This document shows, piece by piece, positions 43,056-50,899 of a DNA stretch of 54,285 nt (position 1 is the stretch's first letter; each line of letters starts with the position of its first letter). The position numbers and the translations under genes were made by a program. The notes under the pieces are model-generated. The model was not told where the DNA came from. It saw only the letters and a program-made list of their open reading frames with translations, and did not search any database. The DNA is from Candidatus Peribacteraceae bacterium (GTDB lineage: Bacteria > Patescibacteriota > Gracilibacteria > Peribacterales > Peribacteraceae): positions 1-54,285 of the forward strand of contig JAGOTD010000006.1 in assembly GCA_018061945.1 (NCBI GenBank), in the 5' to 3' direction.

Positions 43056-43559
43056 ATGGCCACATACCAACAAATATTCGGGGCATTAAATAATTCAAAA
43101 ATACGATATATCATCGTAGGCGGTGTTGCTATGAATCTACTTGGAGCTGCGCGATTCACAGGCGACATTGACATTCTCCTCGCGCTTGATGAAAAAAATT
43201 TGCTTGCAATGGCTGCACTTATGAAAAAAATGAAATATGAAAAACGAGTACCGATTTCATTGGATGAGCTGGGTGATGAGAAAAAAGCTTTGCAACTGAT
43301 CAAAGATAAAAATCTTATTGCCTATACATTTGTAAGCTCCGCAGACCCGCTCTTTAGCATAGATGTTATAGTCGGAGATTCTCTCCATTTCGACAAATAC
43401 AAAAACCATGCAGGTCGTATCTCGCTTTGGGACATATCGATTCCGGTCATTTCTATAGATGATCTGATCGAGATGAAAAGAAAAACCAGGCGTAAAAAAG
43501 ATGACATTGATGTCATGATGCTGCTAGAATTAAAAGACAATGAAGCAGAAGAAAATTGA
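43056..43559 (+). CDS. Nucleotidyltransferase-fold protein (toxin-antitoxin-like)
   Basis: 167 aa. Nucleotidyltransferase motif GGVAMNLLGAARFTGDIDILL (G-G near residue 22 and the D-x-D pair in TGDIDIL), later FSIDVIVGD with the third acidic residue, and IPVISIDDLIEMKRKTRRKKD typical of AbiEii-like and related small nucleotidyltransferases. Followed, with a 20-nt overlap, by a 48-aa basic ORF, resembling two-gene toxin-antitoxin modules. Confidence 0.82.
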   Translation: MATYQQIFGALNNSKIRYIIVGGVAMNLLGAARFTGDIDILLALDEKNLLAMAALMKKMKYEKRVPISLDELGDEKKALQLIKDKNLIAYTFVSSADPLFSIDVIVGDSLHFDKYKNHAGRISLWDISIPVISIDDLIEMKRKTRRKKDDIDVMMLLELKDNEAEEN

Positions 43560-43686
43560 AGAATTTGACCGGCAGTGGCTGCTACGCTCTATGAAGAGTA
43601 CGCCTCAACAAAGAATAGAATGGCTTCAGGCAGCGCATGATCTTGTACGTGAGACCAAAAAAGCACTTTCAAAAAAGAAAAGATAA
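43540..43686 (+). CDS. Small basic partner of the nucleotidyltransferase (48 aa)
   Basis: ATG 43540 to TAA 43684-43686, overlapping the upstream gene by 20 nt in another frame. Charged and helical (MKQKKIEEFDRQWLLRSM; QQRIEWLQAAHDLVRETKK), resembling small helical partners encoded next to MNT-type nucleotidyltransferases. Its coupling to the upstream gene suggests one functional pair. Confidence 0.6.
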   Translation: MKQKKIEEFDRQWLLRSMKSTPQQRIEWLQAAHDLVRETKKALSKKKR

Positions 43687-43754
43687 AGGCATTGATTGCT
43701 TGTAAGAATCCCTTACATCTTTCGTCTCATACACACATCTTCCCCTCTTTTCTC

Positions 43755-43970
43755 ATGCCTTTGTCCGACCGCATTCGCACGATTCTTACCGACCTCGATT
43801 CTCTCAAAACTCTCAGTGATCGCTTACGGACAAATCTGACAGCCCTGCAGACAGAAGCAGCGAGTTTTGACACCGAGCGGGCACAACTGATCACGCAACA
43901 GGGGAAAGTGCAGACCGATCTTAAAACGATGCAGGATCAATTGTCATCTATCAAAGCCAAAGCAGCATAG
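43755..43970 (+). CDS. Hypothetical coiled-coil protein (71 aa)
   Basis: The ATG at 43755 is preferred over an in-frame start at 43692. A nearly continuous heptad pattern runs from SDRIRTILTDLDSLKTLSDR to the end. No membrane segment, Cys or catalytic motif. No family is recognised. Confidence 0.6.
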   Translation: MPLSDRIRTILTDLDSLKTLSDRLRTNLTALQTEAASFDTERAQLITQQGKVQTDLKTMQDQLSSIKAKAA

Positions 43971-44069
43971 TAAGCGCATCGATCGATCTGTCTGTCCAGC
44001 GAAGTTGAGGCTGATGCGCAGCGTCGGCTTCACAACGCACGCAATTACGCCAATAATCGGAACTAACTA

Positions 44070-45098
44070 ATGCTTCTCCTTTCTTCGTACATTTTTCCGT
44101 GGGATCTGGCAATTCTCCTGCTCATTGCCGGAAGCATGAGCGTGGCTTTTCTGTGTCTTCGTACGCTCCAGACAAAAAAAGCTCACAATGCCAGCAAGCT
44201 GTTTTCGCTGATTTTTGGGCCACTTTCGCTTGTGTGTGGCGTGCTGGTGATCTACGGATCGTTTATTGAACCGACTCTGTTTGTCGTGTCGCGCTACGAG
44301 ATTCCGTTTCCCATTCATCAGCCGCTGAAAGTTGCAGTCCTCTCCGATCTACACGTTGGACCGTATCGAACAGTCGAGCAAATGCAGCGCATTGTAAACC
44401 GAACCAACGATTTGTTGCCTGATATTATTTTATTGCCAGGTGATTTTTTAACTGATGGCGAATTGCGCAGCAGCGAATTGGCGCAACTGGCCGAACTTAA
44501 AAAACTCAAACCGACACTTGGTACGTACGCAGTGCTCGGCGATCATGATCACGATGTACGCGAAGGATTATTTTCTCCAGTAACGCTCTCGCCCAATGAT
44601 CCGAGTGACTACGTGGCGAGTACACTGGCGTCTTTTGATATCAAGGTCCTACGAAATAGTTCGCTTACTGCCAATCTTGGTACCGAAAAAATACTCATTG
44701 CAGGTATCGATGATCTTCAGGCGGAAGCTGCGAATATCGACAAGGCGATGGCCGAAAGTAGGCCGGAGCTTCCCACCATTCTCGTGAGTCATAATCCCGA
44801 TGTCATTTTGGATACACTGAGTGCCAAAGCTCATTTGATTGTTGCCGGCCACACCCATGGCGGACAAGTGCGGTTGCCGTTTATCGGCCCGCTTGTACCG
44901 CTGCCAACCAAACTGGGACAGAAATACGATCAGGGAATTTTTAGCGTGGACGACGATACGACTCTGGCCATCTCGCGCGGCATCGGCCAGTCTGGTGTCC
45001 GTGCCCGGCTCTTTGCATGGCCACAGATTATGGAACTGCGACTCATGCCGAATGTTGTTGGGGCAGATTCGAGTGATGGGTTTTCGTCGAGTAAATAA
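44070..45098 (+). CDS. Membrane-anchored calcineurin-like metallophosphoesterase (YkuE-like)
   Basis: 342 aa. Three hydrophobic N-terminal segments (residues 1-80), then the phosphoesterase domain. Metal ligands in order: SDLHVGPYR, LLPGDFLTDG, GDHDHD (usually GNHD, so Asn is replaced by Asp), VSHNPD and AGHTHGGQVRLP. Related YkuE-type enzymes act on phospholipid or lipid A-type substrates; the substrate here is unknown. Confidence 0.92.
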   Translation: MLLLSSYIFPWDLAILLLIAGSMSVAFLCLRTLQTKKAHNASKLFSLIFGPLSLVCGVLVIYGSFIEPTLFVVSRYEIPFPIHQPLKVAVLSDLHVGPYRTVEQMQRIVNRTNDLLPDIILLPGDFLTDGELRSSELAQLAELKKLKPTLGTYAVLGDHDHDVREGLFSPVTLSPNDPSDYVASTLASFDIKVLRNSSLTANLGTEKILIAGIDDLQAEAANIDKAMAESRPELPTILVSHNPDVILDTLSAKAHLIVAGHTHGGQVRLPFIGPLVPLPTKLGQKYDQGIFSVDDDTTLAISRGIGQSGVRARLFAWPQIMELRLMPNVVGADSSDGFSSSK

Positions 45099-45100
45099 AT

Positions 45101-45150
45101 AAGGTATTGCGAGTAAGGTGAGTATTGTGGGTAAGGCGGGTAAAAGTAAG
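45101..45150. repeat. Nonamer repeat, locus 3 (one arm only)
   Basis: Units of GTAAGGTGA, GTATTGTGG and GTAAGGCGG type follow the metallophosphoesterase gene without the opposite arm. Confidence 0.6.
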
Positions 45151-45250
45151 TTATGACGAACAAAGAAAAGCTTCGTTCTAAGCGTAGTCGATGGGTGACA
45201 ATGGTATACTTCATTCTGTATTCTTAATTCTGAATTCTTCACTCTTGCGT

Positions 45251-45805
45251 ATGGTTCTCATCAACGACAATTCCACCACTTTGAACATCGGCGATGCAAT
45301 GCCGGATTTTTCTTTGCCAGCAACCGATGACTCGCTGGTTGATTCGGGTTCGATCAATGCTCAAGTCATGGCCATTATCTTTACCTGTAACCACTGTCCG
45401 TATGCCAAGGCCTACGAAGATCGGTTAGCCGAGCTTGGCCATCAGTTCAAAAACAAAAGTGTGCAATGTGTGTTGATCAACAGCAACGACGCCGTTGCGT
45501 ATCCCGACGATTCGTTTGAGGAAATGAAAAAACTGGCCGAAAACAAAGCATTCCCCTTTCCGTACTGCTTCGATGAAACGCAAGAAATAGCCAAAGCCTA
45601 CGGCGCACTGTGCACTCCGCACTGTTTTGTGTTCGATCGGCAGCGCACGCTGCAGTACAAAGGCCGGATCGACGACAGCTGGAAAGATGTGTCGCAAGTA
45701 AAAGAGCGAAATTTATTCGATGCGATCGATGCCTTGGTTCAGGGAAAAACGCCGCCGAAAAGCGAAGTGAATGCGATTGGGTGCAGTATCAAATGGCGGA
45801 AGTAA
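45251..45805 (+). CDS. Thioredoxin-fold redoxin (AhpC/TSA-like)
   Basis: 184 aa from ATG 45251; the in-frame start at 45191 runs through repeat sequence. Redox motif FTCNHCPYAKAYEDRL (CxxC) in the typical N-terminal position after GDAMPDFSLPATD. Later CTPHCFVFDRQRTLQYKGRIDD carries the cis-Pro region. Probable thiol oxidoreductase or peroxiredoxin-like reductant. Confidence 0.9.
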   Translation: MVLINDNSTTLNIGDAMPDFSLPATDDSLVDSGSINAQVMAIIFTCNHCPYAKAYEDRLAELGHQFKNKSVQCVLINSNDAVAYPDDSFEEMKKLAENKAFPFPYCFDETQEIAKAYGALCTPHCFVFDRQRTLQYKGRIDDSWKDVSQVKERNLFDAIDALVQGKTPPKSEVNAIGCSIKWRK

Positions 45806-45899
45806 GGTACGTATTGTATGTATAGTAGGTAAGGTGGGTGTCGTAGAATATACATACTGAACATACCTTACTTACCATACCTACCTTACCTACTTACCT
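45801..45899. repeat. Inverted nonamer repeat, locus 4
   Basis: Left arm GTA-rich units (45801-45840) and right arm TAC-rich units (45851-45899) fill the whole gap between the redoxin and NUDIX genes. Confidence 0.8.
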
Positions 45900-45900
45900 C

Positions 45901-46380
45901 ATGCGTCACTTCACCGCCACCGCCTTTGTCATCAACTCCAAAAACGAGTGTCTTCTGATGTGGCACAAGCGGCTTCAGCGCTGGATGCCGCCGGGTGGTC
46001 ATGTGGATGCAAACGAAATGCCAGAGGAGACTGCGAAGCGAGAATGTAAGGAAGAAACGGGTATGGACGTAGAGATTGTCGGTGACAGCCAGCCAGATCT
46101 TTTTGCAGGCAATCCAGACGAGGGCCGCATGCTTAAAAAGCCCATTGCGATGCTGCTCGAAAATATTCCCGAAAGCAAGCAGCGAGGAGAGCCAGCCCAT
46201 CAGCACATGGATTTTCTGTTTATCGCAAAGCCTGTTGATGAAAATCAGACTCTCCAGCTAGAGGAAACGGAAGGATCGGCCATGCGCTGGTTTTCTAAAT
46301 CTGAGATTGAGAGATTGGACGAGAAGACGGAGATATTTGCGAATGTGAAGGGGTATATATTGGAGGTCTTGGGAAAGTAA
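45901..46380 (+). CDS. NUDIX hydrolase
   Basis: 159 aa. Nudix box with all residues: GGHVDANEMPEETAKRECKEETGMDV (residues 36-61; the pattern is Gly-x5-Glu-x7-Arg-Glu-x-x-Glu-Glu-x-Gly). N-terminal strand TATAFVINSKNECLLMWHKR. Hydrolyses nucleoside diphosphates linked to another group; exact substrate unknown. It lies between two nonamer repeats. Confidence 0.93.
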   Translation: MRHFTATAFVINSKNECLLMWHKRLQRWMPPGGHVDANEMPEETAKRECKEETGMDVEIVGDSQPDLFAGNPDEGRMLKKPIAMLLENIPESKQRGEPAHQHMDFLFIAKPVDENQTLQLEETEGSAMRWFSKSEIERLDEKTEIFANVKGYILEVLGK

Positions 46381-46513
46381 GGTACGTATGGTAAATACGG
46401 TAGGTAATGTAAGTAATGTAGGTAATGTAGGTATTTTTCTTTCATACATTTACGATATTTCTTGTATGACAGTACCTACTATACCTACCAGACCTACAGT
46501 ACCTACCTTACCT
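46377..46513. repeat. Inverted nonamer repeat, locus 5 (longest)
   Basis: The left arm (46377-46434) has consecutive GTAGGTAAT/GTAAGTAAT units at exact 9-bp spacing; the right arm (46470-46513) has the complementary TACCTACC units. The loop is AT-rich. Confidence 0.82.
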
Positions 46514-46526
46514 CCTCCGCAACCCC

Positions 46527-46555
46527 TTACACATCCTTCAACCATGGAGTATAGT
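46527..46555 (+). promoter_or_regulatory. Promoter of the RelA/SpoT-fusion gene
   Basis: TTACAC (46527-46532), 17-bp spacer, TATAGT (46550-46555); 11 nt from -10 to the ATG at 46567, giving a leader of a few nucleotides. Confidence 0.55.
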
Positions 46556-46566
46556 TTCGCTTACCC

Positions 46567-49335
46567 ATGCAGTGGACCGATTTAGACCTCTTTCTTCGGC
46601 GTCTTTCTTCTGACGATCGCACACGCATTCACGATGCATACAAGCTTGGCGAACAAAAGCACGACGGGCAAAAACGCCGGTCTGGCGAAGATTATTTCTC
46701 GCATCCAGTTGCGGTTGCTGCCATCTTGGCCGAAATGCAAGCCGATCCCGACACCATTGTTGCTGCTTTGCTGCATGACACAGTTGAGGATACCGATCTG
46801 ACTCTGCACGAAATCCGAGATCTGTTCGGACCAACAGTTGCGCACTTAATCGAGGGCGTAACCAAACTGTCCGCCGACGAACTGGAGGAGAAGTCGACAC
46901 TCAACGAACAAATTGAAACGCTGCGCAAAATGTTCACGCTGATGCAAGACGACATCCGGATCATGGTCATTAAATTGTTCGACCGTCTCCACAACATGCA
47001 AACGGTGTCGTTTCTATCGGAAAAAAGCCAGCAAGCACTGGCGCGCGAAACAATGGAAGTATACGTAAAAATCGCCGATCGTCTGTGCATGCAGGATCTG
47101 CGCGATGAACTGGAAGGCTTGTGCCGCGCCGTACTGGAGCCGGATTTGTATAAGGATTTGTATCACTTAAAGCGACTCAATTGCCAGAACGGCAAACAGA
47201 AAGTGCTCTCTATTAAAACACGAATCGATGGCAGCGCTTTTTCCCATTTGCTGGAGAAAATCACACCGCTTTTCGAAAACAAAACGTGGGACCAGCTTTA
47301 TGCTCAGCGCGAAACCAATGGCGCTGTGAGCGGCAATGCGGATATTACGTGTGTCTTTGTGTGCGATAGTTTGGATACGTGTTATCAGACACTTGGCATG
47401 CTGCATCAGTTGTGGCTGCGCGAAAGCATGTCGTTCCAGGATTTTATCAATGCACCGGCGATCAACGGCTATCAAGGCCTGCACACAACGGTTATTTTGG
47501 AGGACGGCACGCGCGTGCGCTGCAAAATCCGTACGGCGCATATGCATGCATATGCACGCCAAGGCATCGCAACAGTTTGCTTTAGCAACGAACGCAGCCG
47601 TCTCGCCGAAATTCTGCCGTGGACGCAGAACATTTCCTCATTGTCTGCGGACACCGCTGGCCGCAGTAATGATTTTTGGGAAAGTTTGCAGAGCGATATT
47701 CTCGGTGAATCTATTTTGATTCACGGCCCTGCGGATGAAAAAGTACTTCTTCCTAAACAATCCACGGCACTCGATGGCGTCTTTTATTTGTTTCATGACG
47801 ATGCGTTGCGCCTAGAATCGATACGCTTAAACGGCAAACAGGCAACATTTGCCACCCCCCTCACGCACGGTATTACTATCGACGTCACACTTGCCACCAA
47901 GCCGACTGTCACACGACAGTGGCTCGATTGGACGAAGACAGGGATGGCAACAGCCGAGATTCGCAAAGCGATTTCCAGTAGCCAAACGCGAGAACAAAAA
48001 ATAGAAATCGGTAAGAATCTCCTCCAAAGAATAATGCATGAGAAGAAGAGAGGTTTTATCGAGGAATTTGCCGAAAACTCTCTGCTTTCGAAAGTATCAT
48101 TTGCGACAATGGACGAAGTGTATGTCGCTATAGCAGATGGATCATTGCAGGTTGCCGACGCATTTATGGCGTTATTTGCAAGCTCGAAGAAAATATCAAA
48201 AAGAAAGAAAATATGTCTCTTGACCTATACCATTAATATAACCGATTCTCATCAGGTAGATGCAATAAACGCAATTTTCCAAAGACAAGGTGATTCACTC
48301 TTAGAAATACGCTCTCGTCACGAGCCGGGAACTGCGTTCAATACTGTCACATCTAAACTTTCGCTTCTCACTGCTGAGCAAAAAAAACTGATCTCAGAAT
48401 TAGAAAAAGCGGGAGCGGAAAATGTAGAAATAATTATTAGAACAAAGAGAGAAATACTTCTTCTGGCAATCATCATTCTTCTCTGGGCAGCGAACCCCGT
48501 CTTTGCCCGATGGTTTTTATTCCATGGCATGACAACTTTGCCGCTCATTACTCTTCGTCTTTTTACTCTCAGTATTTTTAATATTGGGTTTTTTGCAGTA
48601 TGGCGCCTGAAACATCGCACTGCTCTTTCGCGCCCGTCGAATTTGCCTGCTATCGCAAGCCTTCCGTCTATTGGTATGATCGGCATGACTGTCACCAACT
48701 ACATCGCTCTCGTTACAGTTCCGCCGTCTGTTCACTTATCCATTCAAAGATTAAATAGCTTAATTACCACAATTATCGGGCTGTCTCGAAGAAAAATAGC
48801 AATCGCAAGACCTCTGAGCATATTCTTTATTATTCTTATTCTCAGCATCGCTGGCTTTGTCTGGGCGATCGGAAGATATATCGAAGCAGGCATTATATTC
48901 TCGGTTCTTTTGATGCTCTTTTACGTTCTCACATCGCTCTCCACAGAAAGCGCGCTGCAACATAATAAACTTGATATACGCCAACCGTATTTATCTTTTC
49001 AGATAGGAATATTTTTAGGACTGGCAGCCATCATTCTCATTCCATTTCAAGCGCTAAGCGGATTACTCAATCATCTCACCTTACCTGCAATTTTCTTCGT
49101 CATCTTGTGCGTTGCTATTCCACACGCATGTCATTCGGCACTGTTGAAAACGGCGCGGTTTAAATATTTTACTGATGCCTTGCTTCTTGAAATTCCTATT
49201 GCAATCCTTTTAGAATCTCTGCTTCTAGGCATTATACTGCCAATTTCTGCCTACATAATTATGGGGTTACTTCTCGCAACACTTATATACCTGAGACGTC
49301 GATTTATTATGCTGCCGATCGAAGCGTCACTATAA
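46567..49335 (+). CDS. RelA/SpoT homologue fused to a DMT/EamA-like membrane domain
   Basis: 922 aa. N-terminal HD hydrolase (residues 1-200) with an intact metal site: His46, His70-Asp71, LLHDTVEDT, and DRLHNM (139-144). Synthetase-like region (about 205-345) keeps NGYQGLHTTV (300-309) and IRTAHMHAYARQGIA. It lacks the GR-x-K-x-x-Y-S-I-x-x-K block, and the acidic residue normally before QIRT is replaced (VRCKIRT), so ppGpp synthesis is probably lost. Then TGS-like (about 390-470; WLDWTKTGMATAEIRKAI) and ACT-like (about 545-627) segments. From 629 to the end are about nine to ten membrane helices with an EamA-like start (LLWAANPVFARWFLF). It appears to be a membrane-bound ppGpp hydrolase or a nucleotide-sensing transporter; I know of no described equivalent. 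Confidence 0.85.
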   Translation: MQWTDLDLFLRRLSSDDRTRIHDAYKLGEQKHDGQKRRSGEDYFSHPVAVAAILAEMQADPDTIVAALLHDTVEDTDLTLHEIRDLFGPTVAHLIEGVTKLSADELEEKSTLNEQIETLRKMFTLMQDDIRIMVIKLFDRLHNMQTVSFLSEKSQQALARETMEVYVKIADRLCMQDLRDELEGLCRAVLEPDLYKDLYHLKRLNCQNGKQKVLSIKTRIDGSAFSHLLEKITPLFENKTWDQLYAQRETNGAVSGNADITCVFVCDSLDTCYQTLGMLHQLWLRESMSFQDFINAPAINGYQGLHTTVILEDGTRVRCKIRTAHMHAYARQGIATVCFSNERSRLAEILPWTQNISSLSADTAGRSNDFWESLQSDILGESILIHGPADEKVLLPKQSTALDGVFYLFHDDALRLESIRLNGKQATFATPLTHGITIDVTLATKPTVTRQWLDWTKTGMATAEIRKAISSSQTREQKIEIGKNLLQRIMHEKKRGFIEEFAENSLLSKVSFATMDEVYVAIADGSLQVADAFMALFASSKKISKRKKICLLTYTINITDSHQVDAINAIFQRQGDSLLEIRSRHEPGTAFNTVTSKLSLLTAEQKKLISELEKAGAENVEIIIRTKREILLLAIIILLWAANPVFARWFLFHGMTTLPLITLRLFTLSIFNIGFFAVWRLKHRTALSRPSNLPAIASLPSIGMIGMTVTNYIALVTVPPSVHLSIQRLNSLITTIIGLSRRKIAIARPLSIFFIILILSIAGFVWAIGRYIEAGIIFSVLLMLFYVLTSLSTESALQHNKLDIRQPYLSFQIGIFLGLAAIILIPFQALSGLLNHLTLPAIFFVILCVAIPHACHSALLKTARFKYFTDALLLEIPIAILLESLLLGIILPISAYIIMGLLLATLIYLRRRFIMLPIEASL

Positions 49336-49338
49336 AAT

Positions 49339-50466
49339 TTACTCATTCATTCTTCTTTCATAGACTGTCTTAAGCATAGCCGCCCGCTCATCAAGATAGG
49401 CAATATCGGCACCTTTTCTTTTTAGCACTTCATCATCTGCATCAAGAATACTCAAAGTCGCTTCAGGGGTATTTCCATGCACATGCAAATGTGCCTCGGC
49501 TATAGATTTACCGTCCAATAAAATTTTTGGATTTACCGAGCGTTTCAAATGCAAATCATAAAACATTCTATTCGCTCCCCAGCTAGCAACGTTCGGCATT
49601 AAAATAGCTGAATCCATGAGCTTATCTGGACGCCGCAAGCGAGCAATATTCACCACAATCAACTCTTTTTTGCAAAGTTCAGCAAAACGAGCTGTTACCC
49701 TCTTAAGCCAAGTATTGAATCCTAATCGACGAAAAGGAGCATCCGCTAACTCAGGCGGAATGGCAATACCCATTTTACTAAACTCATCTCTTATCTCATT
49801 ACTAATAGACTTTATCACACCTGTCCTTGCTATTTGCATCATTCCTTCGTGGTTACGCCTAAATTGCAATCCTTCAGAATCTGTCCCTAGTATTTTCCTG
49901 CCATTATATTGGGGAACAAGATCCTCCTCACCTTCTTCTGCCCAAGGCATTGTTGCATACACATAATGATAACCTAAGGGCACCCTGAAGCTACCTCGAA
50001 CATACTCAACTAACAATCCAATTCTCGTTGGGATTGCATCATGCAAACGCACATGTTCTTGACCTGAAATAAGCGACAAATGTCTCCCTTCGGATACAAA
50101 CGGATATTTATTTGGATCAAGCAAATTATACTTTCCACCAGCTTCCTCTAAGTCATTTCTGAAGGTTGTAAGTTGCAACTTAATATCAGATGGATCAATA
50201 ACGAGAGGTCTTTCAAGCTCCTCTACAATCGAATAATCTTCTATTAATTTTTTTCTTTCCAATACATTACCAGCATCATCACATCCAAAAGCACGGATTC
50301 GCATGTGCTGAATAATCTTTTGCATTTGCGGAGTTGGCGCCACATGACTAGGTGGCGTAGTATTCGCATTTTTTGCGCTTAACTTTCTGACAATTTCATC
50401 TAGCTCCGCAATGGTTGGAATTTCGATACCTCTACCCATGCCTTCTTTGGGCTGAGCTTTAGACAT
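49339..50466 (-). CDS. Hypothetical soluble protein (375 aa)
   Basis: No recognised family. No signal peptide or membrane segment; mixed alpha/beta composition. The only Cys are in FGCDD (about residue 61) and ELCKK (about 268). His-rich EAHLHVHGN near residue 325 could bind metal. It converges on the RelA/SpoT fusion gene with only 3 nt between stop codons and is followed upstream on the same strand by a 71-aa gene (9 nt away), so those two form a small operon. Confidence 0.65.
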   Translation of the reverse strand: MSKAQPKEGMGRGIEIPTIAELDEIVRKLSAKNANTTPPSHVAPTPQMQKIIQHMRIRAFGCDDAGNVLERKKLIEDYSIVEELERPLVIDPSDIKLQLTTFRNDLEEAGGKYNLLDPNKYPFVSEGRHLSLISGQEHVRLHDAIPTRIGLLVEYVRGSFRVPLGYHYVYATMPWAEEGEEDLVPQYNGRKILGTDSEGLQFRRNHEGMMQIARTGVIKSISNEIRDEFSKMGIAIPPELADAPFRRLGFNTWLKRVTARFAELCKKELIVVNIARLRRPDKLMDSAILMPNVASWGANRMFYDLHLKRSVNPKILLDGKSIAEAHLHVHGNTPEATLSILDADDEVLKRKGADIAYLDERAAMLKTVYERRMNE

Positions 50467-50475
50467 GAGATAGGT

Positions 50476-50691
50476 TTAGGACTTTTTAGTAAAATACTGA
50501 ATTATTTCGTCAACAGAATGACCCAACGTGTCCGCAGATAAAGCAGTCGCCACCTTTGCTTCTACATCCTTAGTAATGACGCCCAGCCGGACAAGAACCT
50601 TTGCCCCTGATAGCCCCATTGCCGCTGCTTTCAGAACATCAATGCCGGAATTTCCACTGCTTTTGTTGAGATTCTTCATATTAGGAGGCAT
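50476..50691 (-). CDS. Hypothetical small protein (71 aa)
   Basis: The ATG at 50691 is preferred over an in-frame TTG at 50739 because AGGAGG-like sequence (complement of TATGCCTCC) overlaps it; the ATG at 50679 is another option. Mostly helical, ending in a charged helix (GHSVDEIIQYFTKKS). A Gly/Ala-rich middle (LKAAAMGLSGAKVLVRLG) could be a weak amphipathic helix. Unknown function; upstream partner of the 375-aa gene. Confidence 0.55.
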   Translation of the reverse strand: MPPNMKNLNKSSGNSGIDVLKAAAMGLSGAKVLVRLGVITKDVEAKVATALSADTLGHSVDEIIQYFTKKS

Positions 50692-50899
50692 AGATAAATT
50701 TAATCCCGTATATTCTCCCAGAAATAAATTAAAAAGCAAGTAAATCTACTGACACAGATAGAAATAGTTGTGGGGTAGCACATTTATAAAAATTCACTGC
50801 ATATCGCGACGATAATTCTCTATACTTCTTATCAATTCAAGTATTTCTTTGAGAAAGCATCGATTCCTCTTATCTGGAGCTTCTTTTCCCGTCACAGTC

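Noticed and set aside
45801..46513. CRISPR array
   Set aside because: The repeats are 9-bp period with inverted symmetry and no unique spacers of about 30-40 bp; no cas genes are in the window.
46567..49335. Frameshift or missed stop joining relA/spoT and a transporter gene
   Set aside because: The frame is continuous, with no stop and no homopolymer at the junction (about 48440-48460), so a fusion is the direct reading. An assembly error cannot be excluded by eye and is listed as a refutation test.
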